This document shows, in pieces, positions 1 through 5,708 of a stretch of 16,083 bases of DNA (its first letter is position 1; each line of letters opens with the position of its first letter). The notes beneath the pieces are model-generated. The model did no database searches. It saw only the letters and a program-made list of their open reading frames with translations, and had not been told where the DNA came from. Where the stretch lies: assembly GCA_964624465.1 (NCBI GenBank), contig CAZUZD010000123.1:1-16083 (forward strand), in the 5' to 3' direction. The position numbers and the translations under genes were made by a program. This stretch comes from CAZUZD01 sp964624465. Its GTDB lineage: Bacteria; Planctomycetota; Planctomycetia; Isosphaerales; Isosphaeraceae.

Positions 1-90
1 GTCCCGGATGAGTTCACCCGGGTGGGGACAAGTTCGCCGCTGCGGGTCTCGCGGTCAGCGAGGCGTCGTAGCGGCGACGAGATGGATCAT

Positions 91-132
91 ACCGGGTCCT
101 GGCGGCACGTCAACACCCCGGTGGCGTTTTTT
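91..132 (+). terminator. Possible Rho-independent terminator with T6 tract
   Basis: ACCGGG (91-96) pairs with CCCGGT (117-122). The loop is about 20 nt, and GGCG then six T residues (127-132) follow. This is the only T6 run noticed among the intergenic regions of this GC-rich window. The stem is short and the loop long, so it may be fortuitous. If real, it ends a gene lying left of the window. Confidence 0.25.
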
Positions 133-260
133 CCGTCAGGACTGGTCCGGCCCGCTGCCCGGATCGGGATTCCGGCCAGGAAGGGCTTGGGTTTGGGGCG
201 AGCGCGGGCCGATCCCGGAACCTGACGAGGGTCCCGACCTGGAATGGAGGCGGCGGGTCC

Positions 261-288
261 GGCGTGGCACCGATTGGGGTGCCCCGCC
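261..288. promoter_or_regulatory. Imperfect 28-bp inverted repeat, possible operator
   Basis: The arms are GGCG-T-GGCACC (261-271) and GGTGCC-C-CGCC (278-288). They are perfect except for one mismatched pair, with a 6-nt spacer. The repeat lies about 50 bp upstream of the GTG start at 338. An operator for the adjacent winged-HTH protein is a reasonable guess, since such proteins often autoregulate. A structure at the end of an upstream transcript is the alternative. Confidence 0.3.
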
Positions 289-323
289 CTGTCCTGCACT
301 GGTCCGACCGGTCGAGGGCTTTC

Positions 324-332
324 GGGGAGGGG
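324..332 (+). promoter_or_regulatory. Ribosome binding site deciding the GTG start at 338
   Basis: GGGGAGGGG lies 5 nt upstream of GTG 338, and 17 nt upstream of the in-frame ATG at 350. The spacing favours the GTG. Confidence 0.6.
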
Positions 333-337
333 ATCCC

Positions 338-649
338 GTGCCCGTCGCCATGGCCACACAAACGGACTGGCTCCACAGCGTGCTCTTCGAGCGGGGCTAC
401 CTGGCCCGCATCAAGGGCGAGGCGATCAAGGTGTACCTGGTGATGGTGCAGGCCTGCGGCGGCCAGCCCGACCAGAGCGTGTGCCTGAGCCTGGCGCAGA
501 TCACCCAGCGCACCCGGCTGTCGCACCCCACGGTCATCGAGAGCCTATCGCGGCTCGAGGCCCTCGGCCTGGTCGTCTCGACGACCCGCGAGCGTGGGCG
601 GGCCAAGACCTACTACGTGCCGGACCCGCCCCACTGCCTGTCGGCGTGA
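338..649 (+). CDS. Small winged helix-turn-helix DNA-binding protein
   Basis: The 103-residue protein is essentially one winged-HTH domain. It starts with a hydrophobic helix containing AIKVYLVM (about 29-36). An HTH follows: SLAQITQRTRLS, then HPTVIESLSRLEALGLV (about 51-80). The wing and its basic end RERGRAKTYYV close the domain. This resembles the HTH_36/MarR-like or replication-initiator-type winged helix, in which a recognition helix is followed by a beta-wing reading DNA. GTG 338 is chosen because GGGGAGGGG sits 5 nt upstream; ATG 350 would remove only four residues. The next gene (666) encodes a paralogous domain, so the two look like a tandem duplication in one operon (16-nt gap). 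The likely role is transcriptional or replication control of an accessory element. The target is unknown. Confidence 0.75.
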   Translation: MPVAMATQTDWLHSVLFERGYLARIKGEAIKVYLVMVQACGGQPDQSVCLSLAQITQRTRLSHPTVIESLSRLEALGLVVSTTRERGRAKTYYVPDPPHCLSA

Positions 650-665
650 AGCCCCGAGGTTGCGC

Positions 666-1706
666 GTGTCGACGGCTCCCATGGATTCGTTCTTCTTCCG
701 GGTCGATCACGACCTGCTCCGCTCGGAGTCGTTCCAGGCGCTGGGCGGCTCGGCGATCAAGGTCTACCTCGTCATCGGCATGTATGCCGATTTCGACACC
801 GGGTGGGCGTACCCCAGCGTGCGCACCATCGCCAAGCAGGCGGGCCTGAGCCGCCAGACCGTGCTCACCGCCCTGGCCGAGCTGGTGGGTGCCGGGCTGC
901 TGGCGACCAGCAAGTCGCGTGGCAAGTCCAATGCCTATCAGATCTTGCGACAGGCCCCCCGCCGTCCGTCGGTCCCGCGGAACCGACCGGCCGAACCGAT
1001 TCGCGCGACTGGCCCAAATTCTTTAGACCTCCCCCCGCCAACCGGTCCAAATTCCTTCACTCCCCCCAGCGCAACCGGTCCAGAATCTTTCGATGCGCTG
1101 GCCCGGTTCTTCGGCCCGGCTGGCCGCGAGGGTGGGCCCAAACAAGATCCAGAAACGAGACCGGAAAGCGCCAGCATCCCGATTCCCGGGACGCCGTTCC
1201 GCCTCTCCGCGGAAGGACGGTTGCTGGTTGCGGTCGATCTCCAGGAATTGCTCACGGACCAGGGGCTACCCCGGCAGCTGGCGACGCGACTGTCGCAGCA
1301 GAAGGATCCGGAGGCGGTGGCGAAGGTCCTCCTGAACGCGCTCTACCTGAAGAGTCAGGGCAAGCTGCAGAACGGCCCCGGCTACATCCGCGCCGGGATC
1401 GAGGACGGCTACGAGCTGCTACCCCAGGTGGCGAACAGGCTTGAGTCGCGGCGTCGCGAGCTGCTGGCGCAGATCCAGACGGTGGACACCCGGCACCGCC
1501 GGCGTCAGGAAGAGGAGCATCAGGAGTCGGAGGAGGCGGCGATCCAGTTCATGCTGGAGAGCCTGGGACCGGACCAGCTCGACGCGCTGATCGCGCGGGC
1601 GGTCTCGGCCCTGCCGGCGCCGCTGGTGCGGCGGAACCCCTCGCTCTCGAACCCGTTCGTGCGGGCCAAGGTGTACGAGCTGGCCGGCGGCGAGCCGGTG
1701 AACTGA
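666..1706 (+). CDS. Winged-HTH protein with 11-residue linker repeats and a long C-terminal helical domain
   Basis: The protein has 346 residues from GTG 666, which has GAGG 6 nt upstream; ATG 681 is the alternative and gives 341. The N-terminal winged HTH (about 25-95) carries AIKVYLVI and a recognition helix region LSRQTVLTALAELVGAGLL, closely matching the preceding gene. A Pro-rich linker holds three 11-residue repeats beginning TGPNSL, TGPNSF and TGPESF at residues 115, 126 and 137. The C-terminal half is helical, with an NGPGYIRAGIEDGY segment (about 236-249) like that seen near the end of phage and plasmid replication proteins. A charged probable coiled coil (about 257-290) rich in R, Q and E follows. 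The architecture suggests a DnaD/Rep-like replication or partition factor, but I do not recognise the family exactly. It converges on a ParB-methyltransferase gene. Confidence 0.75.
   Translation: MSTAPMDSFFFRVDHDLLRSESFQALGGSAIKVYLVIGMYADFDTGWAYPSVRTIAKQAGLSRQTVLTALAELVGAGLLATSKSRGKSNAYQILRQAPRRPSVPRNRPAEPIRATGPNSLDLPPPTGPNSFTPPSATGPESFDALARFFGPAGREGGPKQDPETRPESASIPIPGTPFRLSAEGRLLVAVDLQELLTDQGLPRQLATRLSQQKDPEAVAKVLLNALYLKSQGKLQNGPGYIRAGIEDGYELLPQVANRLESRRRELLAQIQTVDTRHRRRQEEEHQESEEAAIQFMLESLGPDQLDALIARAVSALPAPLVRRNPSLSNPFVRAKVYELAGGEPVN
1008..1106 (+). repeat. Three tandem 33-bp units encoding an 11-residue TGPxS repeat
   Basis: Units start at 1008, 1041 and 1074, exactly 33 bp apart and in frame. 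They encode T-G-P-N-S-L, T-G-P-N-S-F and T-G-P-E-S-F followed by variable Pro-rich residues. Codons differ between units (ACT GGC CCA, ACC GGT CCA, ACC GGT CCA), and one rare TTA codon occurs at 1023. The spacing is DNA-periodic, but conservation is best at the first six residues, which suggests selection on the peptide. Confidence 0.7.
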
Positions 1707-1711
1707 TCGGC

Positions 1712-1740
1712 CGCAAGCCGTTTCAGTCGATCGGCTTGCG
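1712..1740. terminator. Hairpin between converging HTH and ParB-methyltransferase genes
   Basis: CGCAAGCCG (1712-1720) and CGGCTTGCG (1732-1740) form a perfect 9-bp stem with an 11-nt loop. The structure follows the stop at 1706 and overlaps the last codons and stop of the minus-strand gene. There is no T-tract. It could stop transcripts from both directions. Confidence 0.5.
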
Positions 1741-3087
1741 CATCACGACCAGGTCGCGGACCTGGCCGAGCATCCGGCCGTCGCGGCGGGCGGCGCGGAC
1801 GTGCTGGGGCAGGTAGGCGCCGGCCATCGGGCAGCTGATCCGCCGCTCGGGCCGGAAGCCGGCGCCGAGCAGGGCCTGGTAGCCCAAGAAGGCGTGATCG
1901 ATGTAGCCGTGGCCGGCCGGCAGGTCCTTCTCCGTCTGGTTGGCCAGGAGCAGGGCGATCACGCCGCCGGGGCGGAGCGTGGCCAGCGCCGCGGCGGCCA
2001 GGGATTGCAAGAATGCAAGCCAGGCGTCGGGCGGCGCCTCGGCCAGCCCCCGGGCGCCGTAGCGGCCGGCGAGCATGGTGCCGTAGGGCGGGTCGCAGAA
2101 GATCAGGGCGCATCCGCTGGCCTCGGGCGTAAACCCGAGATTTACGTCGCGGGCCTCGATCTCCGGGCGGACCGGGTGCAGGTCGTACGCCAGGCACCGC
2201 CGGCCCATGGCGCGGCAGACGTCCAGGGTGGTGCCGCCGCCGGCCATCGGGTCGACGACCAGGTCGCCGGCGGCGGTGTAGTAGTGCAGCGCGTGCGCCA
2301 CGATCGCGGCCGGGATCGATCCCGGATGCGGGATGCCGAAGGCGGGGTCGGCGCGGAACGGCCAGACGTCGTAGGGCGTGGGGCGGAACCCGGCGGTGAA
2401 CCGGTCGCGGCGCCGCAGGTCTTTGTAAGCGGCATGGATCGACTTGGTGCCGGCGTCCAGGCCGGCCACCGCGCTGCGGGCGCGGGGGTCGTCCGCGGCG
2501 GCGGCCTGCCAGACGGCGCGGGCCTGGCGGTAGGCGTCCTTGCCGCCGAGGTCGAGCAGGCGGGCGATGGTGGCGTCGGTGCGACCGGCCCGTCCGTCGG
2601 AATTCCGACAATCGGCAGGCTCGGGGTCGGGGTCGGCGAACTGGCGCAGGGCGGCCCGCTGGCGGCGGCGGGCGGCGGCGGCATGCAGCGATTCGAGGGC
2701 GTCGGCCTCGCGCATCAGCTGGCTGAACCGCTTGCGGCGCTGACGGTTGTAGTCGAGGACCGCGCGGCGGCGGGCCGACCCCCGGGGCAGGTCGCGCACC
2801 TGGCACGGCACGCTGGCCAGCCCGAGCGCCCGGGCGCAGGCCAGGCGGCGGTGCCCCGAGATCAGCTCCCAGCCCGGCCCTTCGGGCGTCACGACCAGTG
2901 GCACCAGGATGCCCTGGGTGCGCACGCTCTCGAGCAGGTCGGCGATCTCCTCGGCCGGGTCGCCGTAGACGGCCAGGCTGAAGGGGCTCTGCGCGATCGC
3001 GGCGGCCGGCAGCGACCGGATCGGGCCGGCGTCGTCGTCGGCGATCGCCTCGGGCGCGGCGGCGGCGGCCAGGGAGGTTCGGGGCAT
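1723..3087 (-). CDS. ParB-like N-terminal domain fused to a DNA adenine/cytosine-N4 methyltransferase
   Basis: The protein has 454 residues. Residues about 22-110 form a ParB/Srx-type domain: a GDPAEEIADLLESVRTQGILVPLVV segment in two blocks, then ELISGHRRLACARALG with the signature GHRR (78-81). A middle helical Arg/Ala-rich region (about 110-230) looks like the ParB HTH/linker. The C-terminal half is a Rossmann-like methyltransferase with the AdoMet-binding motif DPMAGGGTT (279-287) and the catalytic motif DPPYG (332-336). DPPY marks N6-adenine or N4-cytosine transfer. The AdoMet motif precedes DPPY, unlike the common DPPY-first order. No restriction endonuclease is adjacent, so it is probably an orphan methyltransferase of phage, plasmid or island origin. 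The start at 3087 has no strong SD; an in-frame ATG at 3123 is possible. The frame stays open to about 4560, but that extension is antisense to the glycosyltransferase. Confidence 0.85.
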   Translation of the reverse strand: MPRTSLAAAAAPEAIADDDAGPIRSLPAAAIAQSPFSLAVYGDPAEEIADLLESVRTQGILVPLVVTPEGPGWELISGHRRLACARALGLASVPCQVRDLPRGSARRRAVLDYNRQRRKRFSQLMREADALESLHAAAARRRQRAALRQFADPDPEPADCRNSDGRAGRTDATIARLLDLGGKDAYRQARAVWQAAAADDPRARSAVAGLDAGTKSIHAAYKDLRRRDRFTAGFRPTPYDVWPFRADPAFGIPHPGSIPAAIVAHALHYYTAAGDLVVDPMAGGGTTLDVCRAMGRRCLAYDLHPVRPEIEARDVNLGFTPEASGCALIFCDPPYGTMLAGRYGARGLAEAPPDAWLAFLQSLAAAALATLRPGGVIALLLANQTEKDLPAGHGYIDHAFLGYQALLGAGFRPERRISCPMAGAYLPQHVRAARRDGRMLGQVRDLVVMRKPID

Positions 3088-3399
3088 GGGGCGGGTCCGT
3101 CCGTGGTGGGCCGGGGGCGACATCCTGGACCAGGCGCCTGTTGCGGCGACGCTGGCGCGGGTGCAGGGAGTCCCTGGCGGGGCGGGGATACCCGACCGTG
3201 GCGAGCCTGTCCAGCCGAGAAACTGGGGCTGGAGTCCGGGGGTGGCGAGGGTCGATAGGACAGATTGCATTGCACTGGACGACATTCCGGCGGGGCGTGA
3301 GAATGCCGCGCGGGCCAGGGAAGGCCGGCGGGCGGAGCTGTCCTGACTTCGGGACGGCGCCGCCGGAGTGCGAGCGAACCGGGCAGGGAGGCCAGGGAC
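3088..3399. other. Divergent intergenic region
   Basis: This 312-bp stretch separates the ParB-methyltransferase (minus) from the glycosyltransferase (plus). It must hold promoters for both. I found no convincing -35/-10 pair. The only AT-richer spot is a tandem ATTGC (3264-3274). Nothing here looks coding. Confidence 0.4.
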
Positions 3400-4299
3400 A
3401 TGGCGCCTTTGAGGCATGACGGGTCGCACCGGACGGGGACGGCCGAGGTGGGCGGGCTCGGGGTGTCGGCGGAGGGCCGGCCCCGGATGCTCTCGATCAT
3501 CGTGCCGGCCAAGAACGAGTCGGCGAGCCTGCCGCAGCTGGTGGCCGAGGTGGCCGCGGCGTTCCGGCCGCTGGTGGACCGGGGCCCGACCGGGCCGAAT
3601 CCGCTCGACGGCTTCGAGCTGCTGATTGTGGACGACGGGTCGACCGACGACTCGCCCCGGCTGCTGCACCGCCTGGCGGGCGAGTATCCCGAGCTGCGGC
3701 CCCTGCGGCTGCGGACCAACGCCGGCCAGTCCTCGGCCACCGGCGCCGGGTTCCGGGCGGCGCGGGGGGCGTGGGTGGCGATCCTGGACGCCGACCTGCA
3801 GAACGATCCGGCCGACCTGGCGCGGCTCTGGGACCTGCTGCCCGGCCACGACGCCGGCCTGGGCTGGCGGACCAAGCGTGAGGACAAGTGGTCGAAGCGG
3901 ATCATCAGCCGCTGGGCCAACCGGATCCGCAACTGGGTGCTGGGCCAGAGCGTGCGCGACACCGGCTGCGCCGTGCGGATCTTCCCCCGCGAGGTCGCCC
4001 TGCGGCTGCCGATGTTCCACGGCGTGCACCGGTTCTACGGCCCGCTGCTGATCCGCGACGGCTGCAAGATCGTGCAGATGCCGTGCACTCACCGGCCGCG
4101 GCCGCATGGCGCCAGCCACTACAACATCTGGAACCGCTCGGTGCGGGTGATCACCGACCTGTTCGGGGTCGCCTGGCTGATGCGGCGGCCGGTCTGCTAT
4201 CTGACGCGCCCGCTGCTCGACGAGGCGACGGTGCCGGCGCCCCACTCCGGGGCCGGTGTCGGTGTCGGCGCGGGCGTCGACGCGACGCGGAGGGTCTGA
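3400..4299 (+). CDS. GT2 family glycosyltransferase, polyprenyl-phosphate (DPM1/ArnC-like) type
   Basis: The 299-residue protein begins after a strong SD (GGGAGG, 7 nt upstream). The GT-A fold starts at MLSIIVPAKNE (30-40), the nucleotide-sugar-binding strand typical of family 2. VDDGSTDD (77-84) binds the nucleotide, and DADLQND (130-136) contains the metal-coordinating DxD. RDTGCAVRIFPREVALRLP and HRPRPHGASHYN (about 231-242) match the acceptor side of dolichyl/undecaprenyl-phosphate sugar transferases. Unlike ArnC or GtrB, there are no strong C-terminal transmembrane helices. The next gene, 4 nt downstream, encodes a LAB_N membrane protein that may supply the membrane anchor. Predicted reaction: transfer of a sugar from UDP- or GDP-sugar to a lipid phosphate at the cytoplasmic face. 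The sugar is unknown. The Gly-Val-rich tail (284-294) is low complexity. Confidence 0.85.
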   Translation: MAPLRHDGSHRTGTAEVGGLGVSAEGRPRMLSIIVPAKNESASLPQLVAEVAAAFRPLVDRGPTGPNPLDGFELLIVDDGSTDDSPRLLHRLAGEYPELRPLRLRTNAGQSSATGAGFRAARGAWVAILDADLQNDPADLARLWDLLPGHDAGLGWRTKREDKWSKRIISRWANRIRNWVLGQSVRDTGCAVRIFPREVALRLPMFHGVHRFYGPLLIRDGCKIVQMPCTHRPRPHGASHYNIWNRSVRVITDLFGVAWLMRRPVCYLTRPLLDEATVPAPHSGAGVGVGAGVDATRRV

Positions 4300-4303
4300 G
4301 CCG

Positions 4304-4801
4304 ATGAACGCGACGCTCCTCATGGCCGGCGCGGCCGTCGGCCAGCTCGCCGCTCCGGCGCAGGCGGCGGCCGCCCAGGCCACGCACGCCGCGGGTGCCT
4401 GCCCGACCTGCGGCCACGTGCCGGCCAGCTCCCCCTTGATGTGGCTGGTCATCGGCTTCGTGGGCCAGTCGATCTTCACGGCGCGGTTCCTGGCGCAGTG
4501 GATCGCCTCGGAGAAGAAGCGTGACTCGGTGGTGCCGGTCATCTTCTGGTGGCTGAGCATGGCTGGCGGCCTGACGCTGCTGGCCTACGCCATCCACCGG
4601 GCCGACCCGGTGATCATCGTGGGTCAGAGCATGGGCGTGTTCATCTACATCCGGAACCTGATGCTGGTGGGCAAGGCCCGCCGCCGCGCCGAGCGGGCCC
4701 GCGAGCGGGAGCAGGTCGCGGCCCAGGCCGGCGGTGGCATCCCCCGGCCGCACCACGCCGACAGCCAGGCGGGGGCGCGGCGGCAGACGCCGGCGAACTG
4801 A
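4304..4801 (+). CDS. LAB_N (lipid A biosynthesis N-terminal domain) membrane protein
   Basis: The protein has 165 residues, with SD GGAGGG 9 nt upstream of ATG. After an Ala-rich leader and a lone CPTC motif (about 33-36), three membrane segments follow: LMWLVIGFVGQSIFTARF, VIFWWLSMAGGLTLLAYAI and VIIVGQSMGVFIYIRNLML. The signatures FTARFLAQWIASEK, FWWLSMAGG, AYAIHRADP and GQSMGVFIYIRNLML are those of the LAB_N family (PF07578), commonly found beside GT2 glycosyltransferases in envelope-lipid glycosylation loci. The C-terminal tail is cytosolic and rich in Arg, Glu and Ala. A single CxxC cannot make a full zinc site alone, so dimerisation or no metal are both possible. It is almost certainly co-transcribed with the upstream glycosyltransferase and probably acts with it, though its exact job is unknown. 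Confidence 0.85.
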   Translation: MNATLLMAGAAVGQLAAPAQAAAAQATHAAGACPTCGHVPASSPLMWLVIGFVGQSIFTARFLAQWIASEKKRDSVVPVIFWWLSMAGGLTLLAYAIHRADPVIIVGQSMGVFIYIRNLMLVGKARRRAERAREREQVAAQAGGGIPRPHHADSQAGARRQTPAN

Positions 4802-4835
4802 CCGCGGCGCCGTCTTTCGATCGCCGCGCGCCTCG

Positions 4836-4842
4836 AAGGGGG
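4836..4842 (+). promoter_or_regulatory. Ribosome binding site deciding a TTG start at 4851
   Basis: AAGGGGG lies 8 nt upstream of TTG 4851. The TTG opens directly onto a signal peptide. The earlier in-frame ATG (4734) lies inside the preceding gene and has no SD or signal peptide at its start. Confidence 0.55.
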
Positions 4843-4850
4843 ACGGACCG

Positions 4851-5675
4851 TTGGACCGACCGATCGCGCGCCGCACGCTGCTGGGCCTGGCGGCGCTGAC
4901 GCTGGTCCGTCCCCTGGCGGCTCTGGCCGACGATCGGCACGAGGCGGCCGCGCGGCGGGGTCGGGCGTTCCTGGCCGGGCTGCTCGACGCCGGGCTGGGC
5001 CTGTTGCCCGAGTTCCGGGGCGCCCGGGTCTACTGGCTCTCGCACGACAACGAGCTGGCGGCCCGGGTCCTGGAGTCGTCCCACCCCGAGGTGGCCGCGA
5101 CCCTGCACGCCGCCCTCCGCCGGGAAGGGCTGGACCGCTCCGACGGCAAGATGCGGCTCATCGCCACGGGCGTGGCGCCGCCGGGGCTGTTCCCCCTGCG
5201 TCAGTACGAGCTGACGACCGTGCGCGCCGTCGATGGCAAGACGATCCGCACCGAGGTCGTCACCGACCGCCCCCTGCCCGGCTGGGATCGGTACACCGAC
5301 CTGCTGCTCTACGCCGCCCTGGCTGATCCCGACCCCGCCCGGGCTCGCCGCCACTGGCTCGCTGCCCTGGCGCTCTGGGACGGCCACGGTTTCCGCGATC
5401 CCGCCGGTCGCGAGCAGGGCCTGTACGCCACCTACAAGCTGGCCCTGGCCCGGATCGTCGCGCGTCGGCTCGATGCCGTCGCCGAGCTGCCCGCCGGCCT
5501 GGTCGACCGGCTGCTCGCCCTCCAGGCCGAGAGCGGCGGCTGGATCACCGACTACCGCGCCGACGGCACCCCCGTCGGGCTGGCCAACGTCGAGACCACC
5601 GGCCTGGCCATTTTGGCCCTCCAGGCGCCGCCCGTCCCGGCGAAGCCGCCCTCCGGTCCCGCCCCGCGGGCTTGA
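4851..5675 (+). CDS. Secreted protein with toroid-like (squalene-cyclase-type) repeats, unknown function
   Basis: The protein has 274 residues. The TTG start is chosen for its SD and because the product then begins M-D-R-P-I-A-RR-T-L-L-G, a twin-arginine-like n-region, followed by a hydrophobic stretch and cleavage near ALADD (about 27). The mature part is helical. RVYWLSHDNELAARVLES (about 59-76) and LLALQAESGGWITDY then VETTGLAILALQ (about 221-258) resemble the alternating helices of alpha/alpha-toroid proteins such as prenyltransferase/squalene-cyclase or polysaccharide-lyase relatives. The QAESGGW box is like a degenerate QW motif. No catalytic DxDD is visible, so I would not call it a cyclase. 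It follows the LAB_N gene by 49 bp and may share its transcript, hinting at a role in envelope glycan or lipid metabolism. Confidence 0.7.
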   Translation: MDRPIARRTLLGLAALTLVRPLAALADDRHEAAARRGRAFLAGLLDAGLGLLPEFRGARVYWLSHDNELAARVLESSHPEVAATLHAALRREGLDRSDGKMRLIATGVAPPGLFPLRQYELTTVRAVDGKTIRTEVVTDRPLPGWDRYTDLLLYAALADPDPARARRHWLAALALWDGHGFRDPAGREQGLYATYKLALARIVARRLDAVAELPAGLVDRLLALQAESGGWITDYRADGTPVGLANVETTGLAILALQAPPVPAKPPSGPAPRA

Positions 5676-5686
5676 CCCGATCGGCG

Positions 5687-5706
5687 TCCGGCAGCGGCGT
5701 GCCGGA
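5687..5706. terminator. Hairpin at convergent junction
   Basis: TCCGGCA (5687-5693) and TGCCGGA (5700-5706) form a perfect 7-bp stem with a 6-nt loop. It lies between the plus stop at 5675 and the minus stop at 5709. There is no T-tract. It is a probable shared terminator. Confidence 0.5.
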
Positions 5707-5708
5707 TC

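Larger units (their letters stand above)
1..337. other. Non-coding upstream region of the HTH genes
   Basis: I see no convincing gene here. Open frames exist on both strands, but they have no start signal and no recognisable protein content. The stretch holds a palindrome (CACCCGGGTG, 15-24), a possible terminator ending in six T (91-132) and an imperfect inverted repeat (261-288), the last two listed separately. It probably carries the end of an upstream unit and the promoter of the gene starting at 338. No clear -35/-10 pair was found. Confidence 0.5.

Noticed and set aside
110..526. Minus-strand open frame of 138 codons at the left end
   Set aside because: It is antisense to the HTH gene, has no SD and no domain.
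3264..3274. ATTGCATTGCA as a promoter element or att site
   Set aside because: It is too short, with no partner copy noticed in the window and no paired promoter hexamer.
3088..4560. N-terminal extension of the ParB-methyltransferase frame
   Set aside because: It is antisense to the well-supported glycosyltransferase and has no recognisable domain. The ParB domain starts just after 3087.
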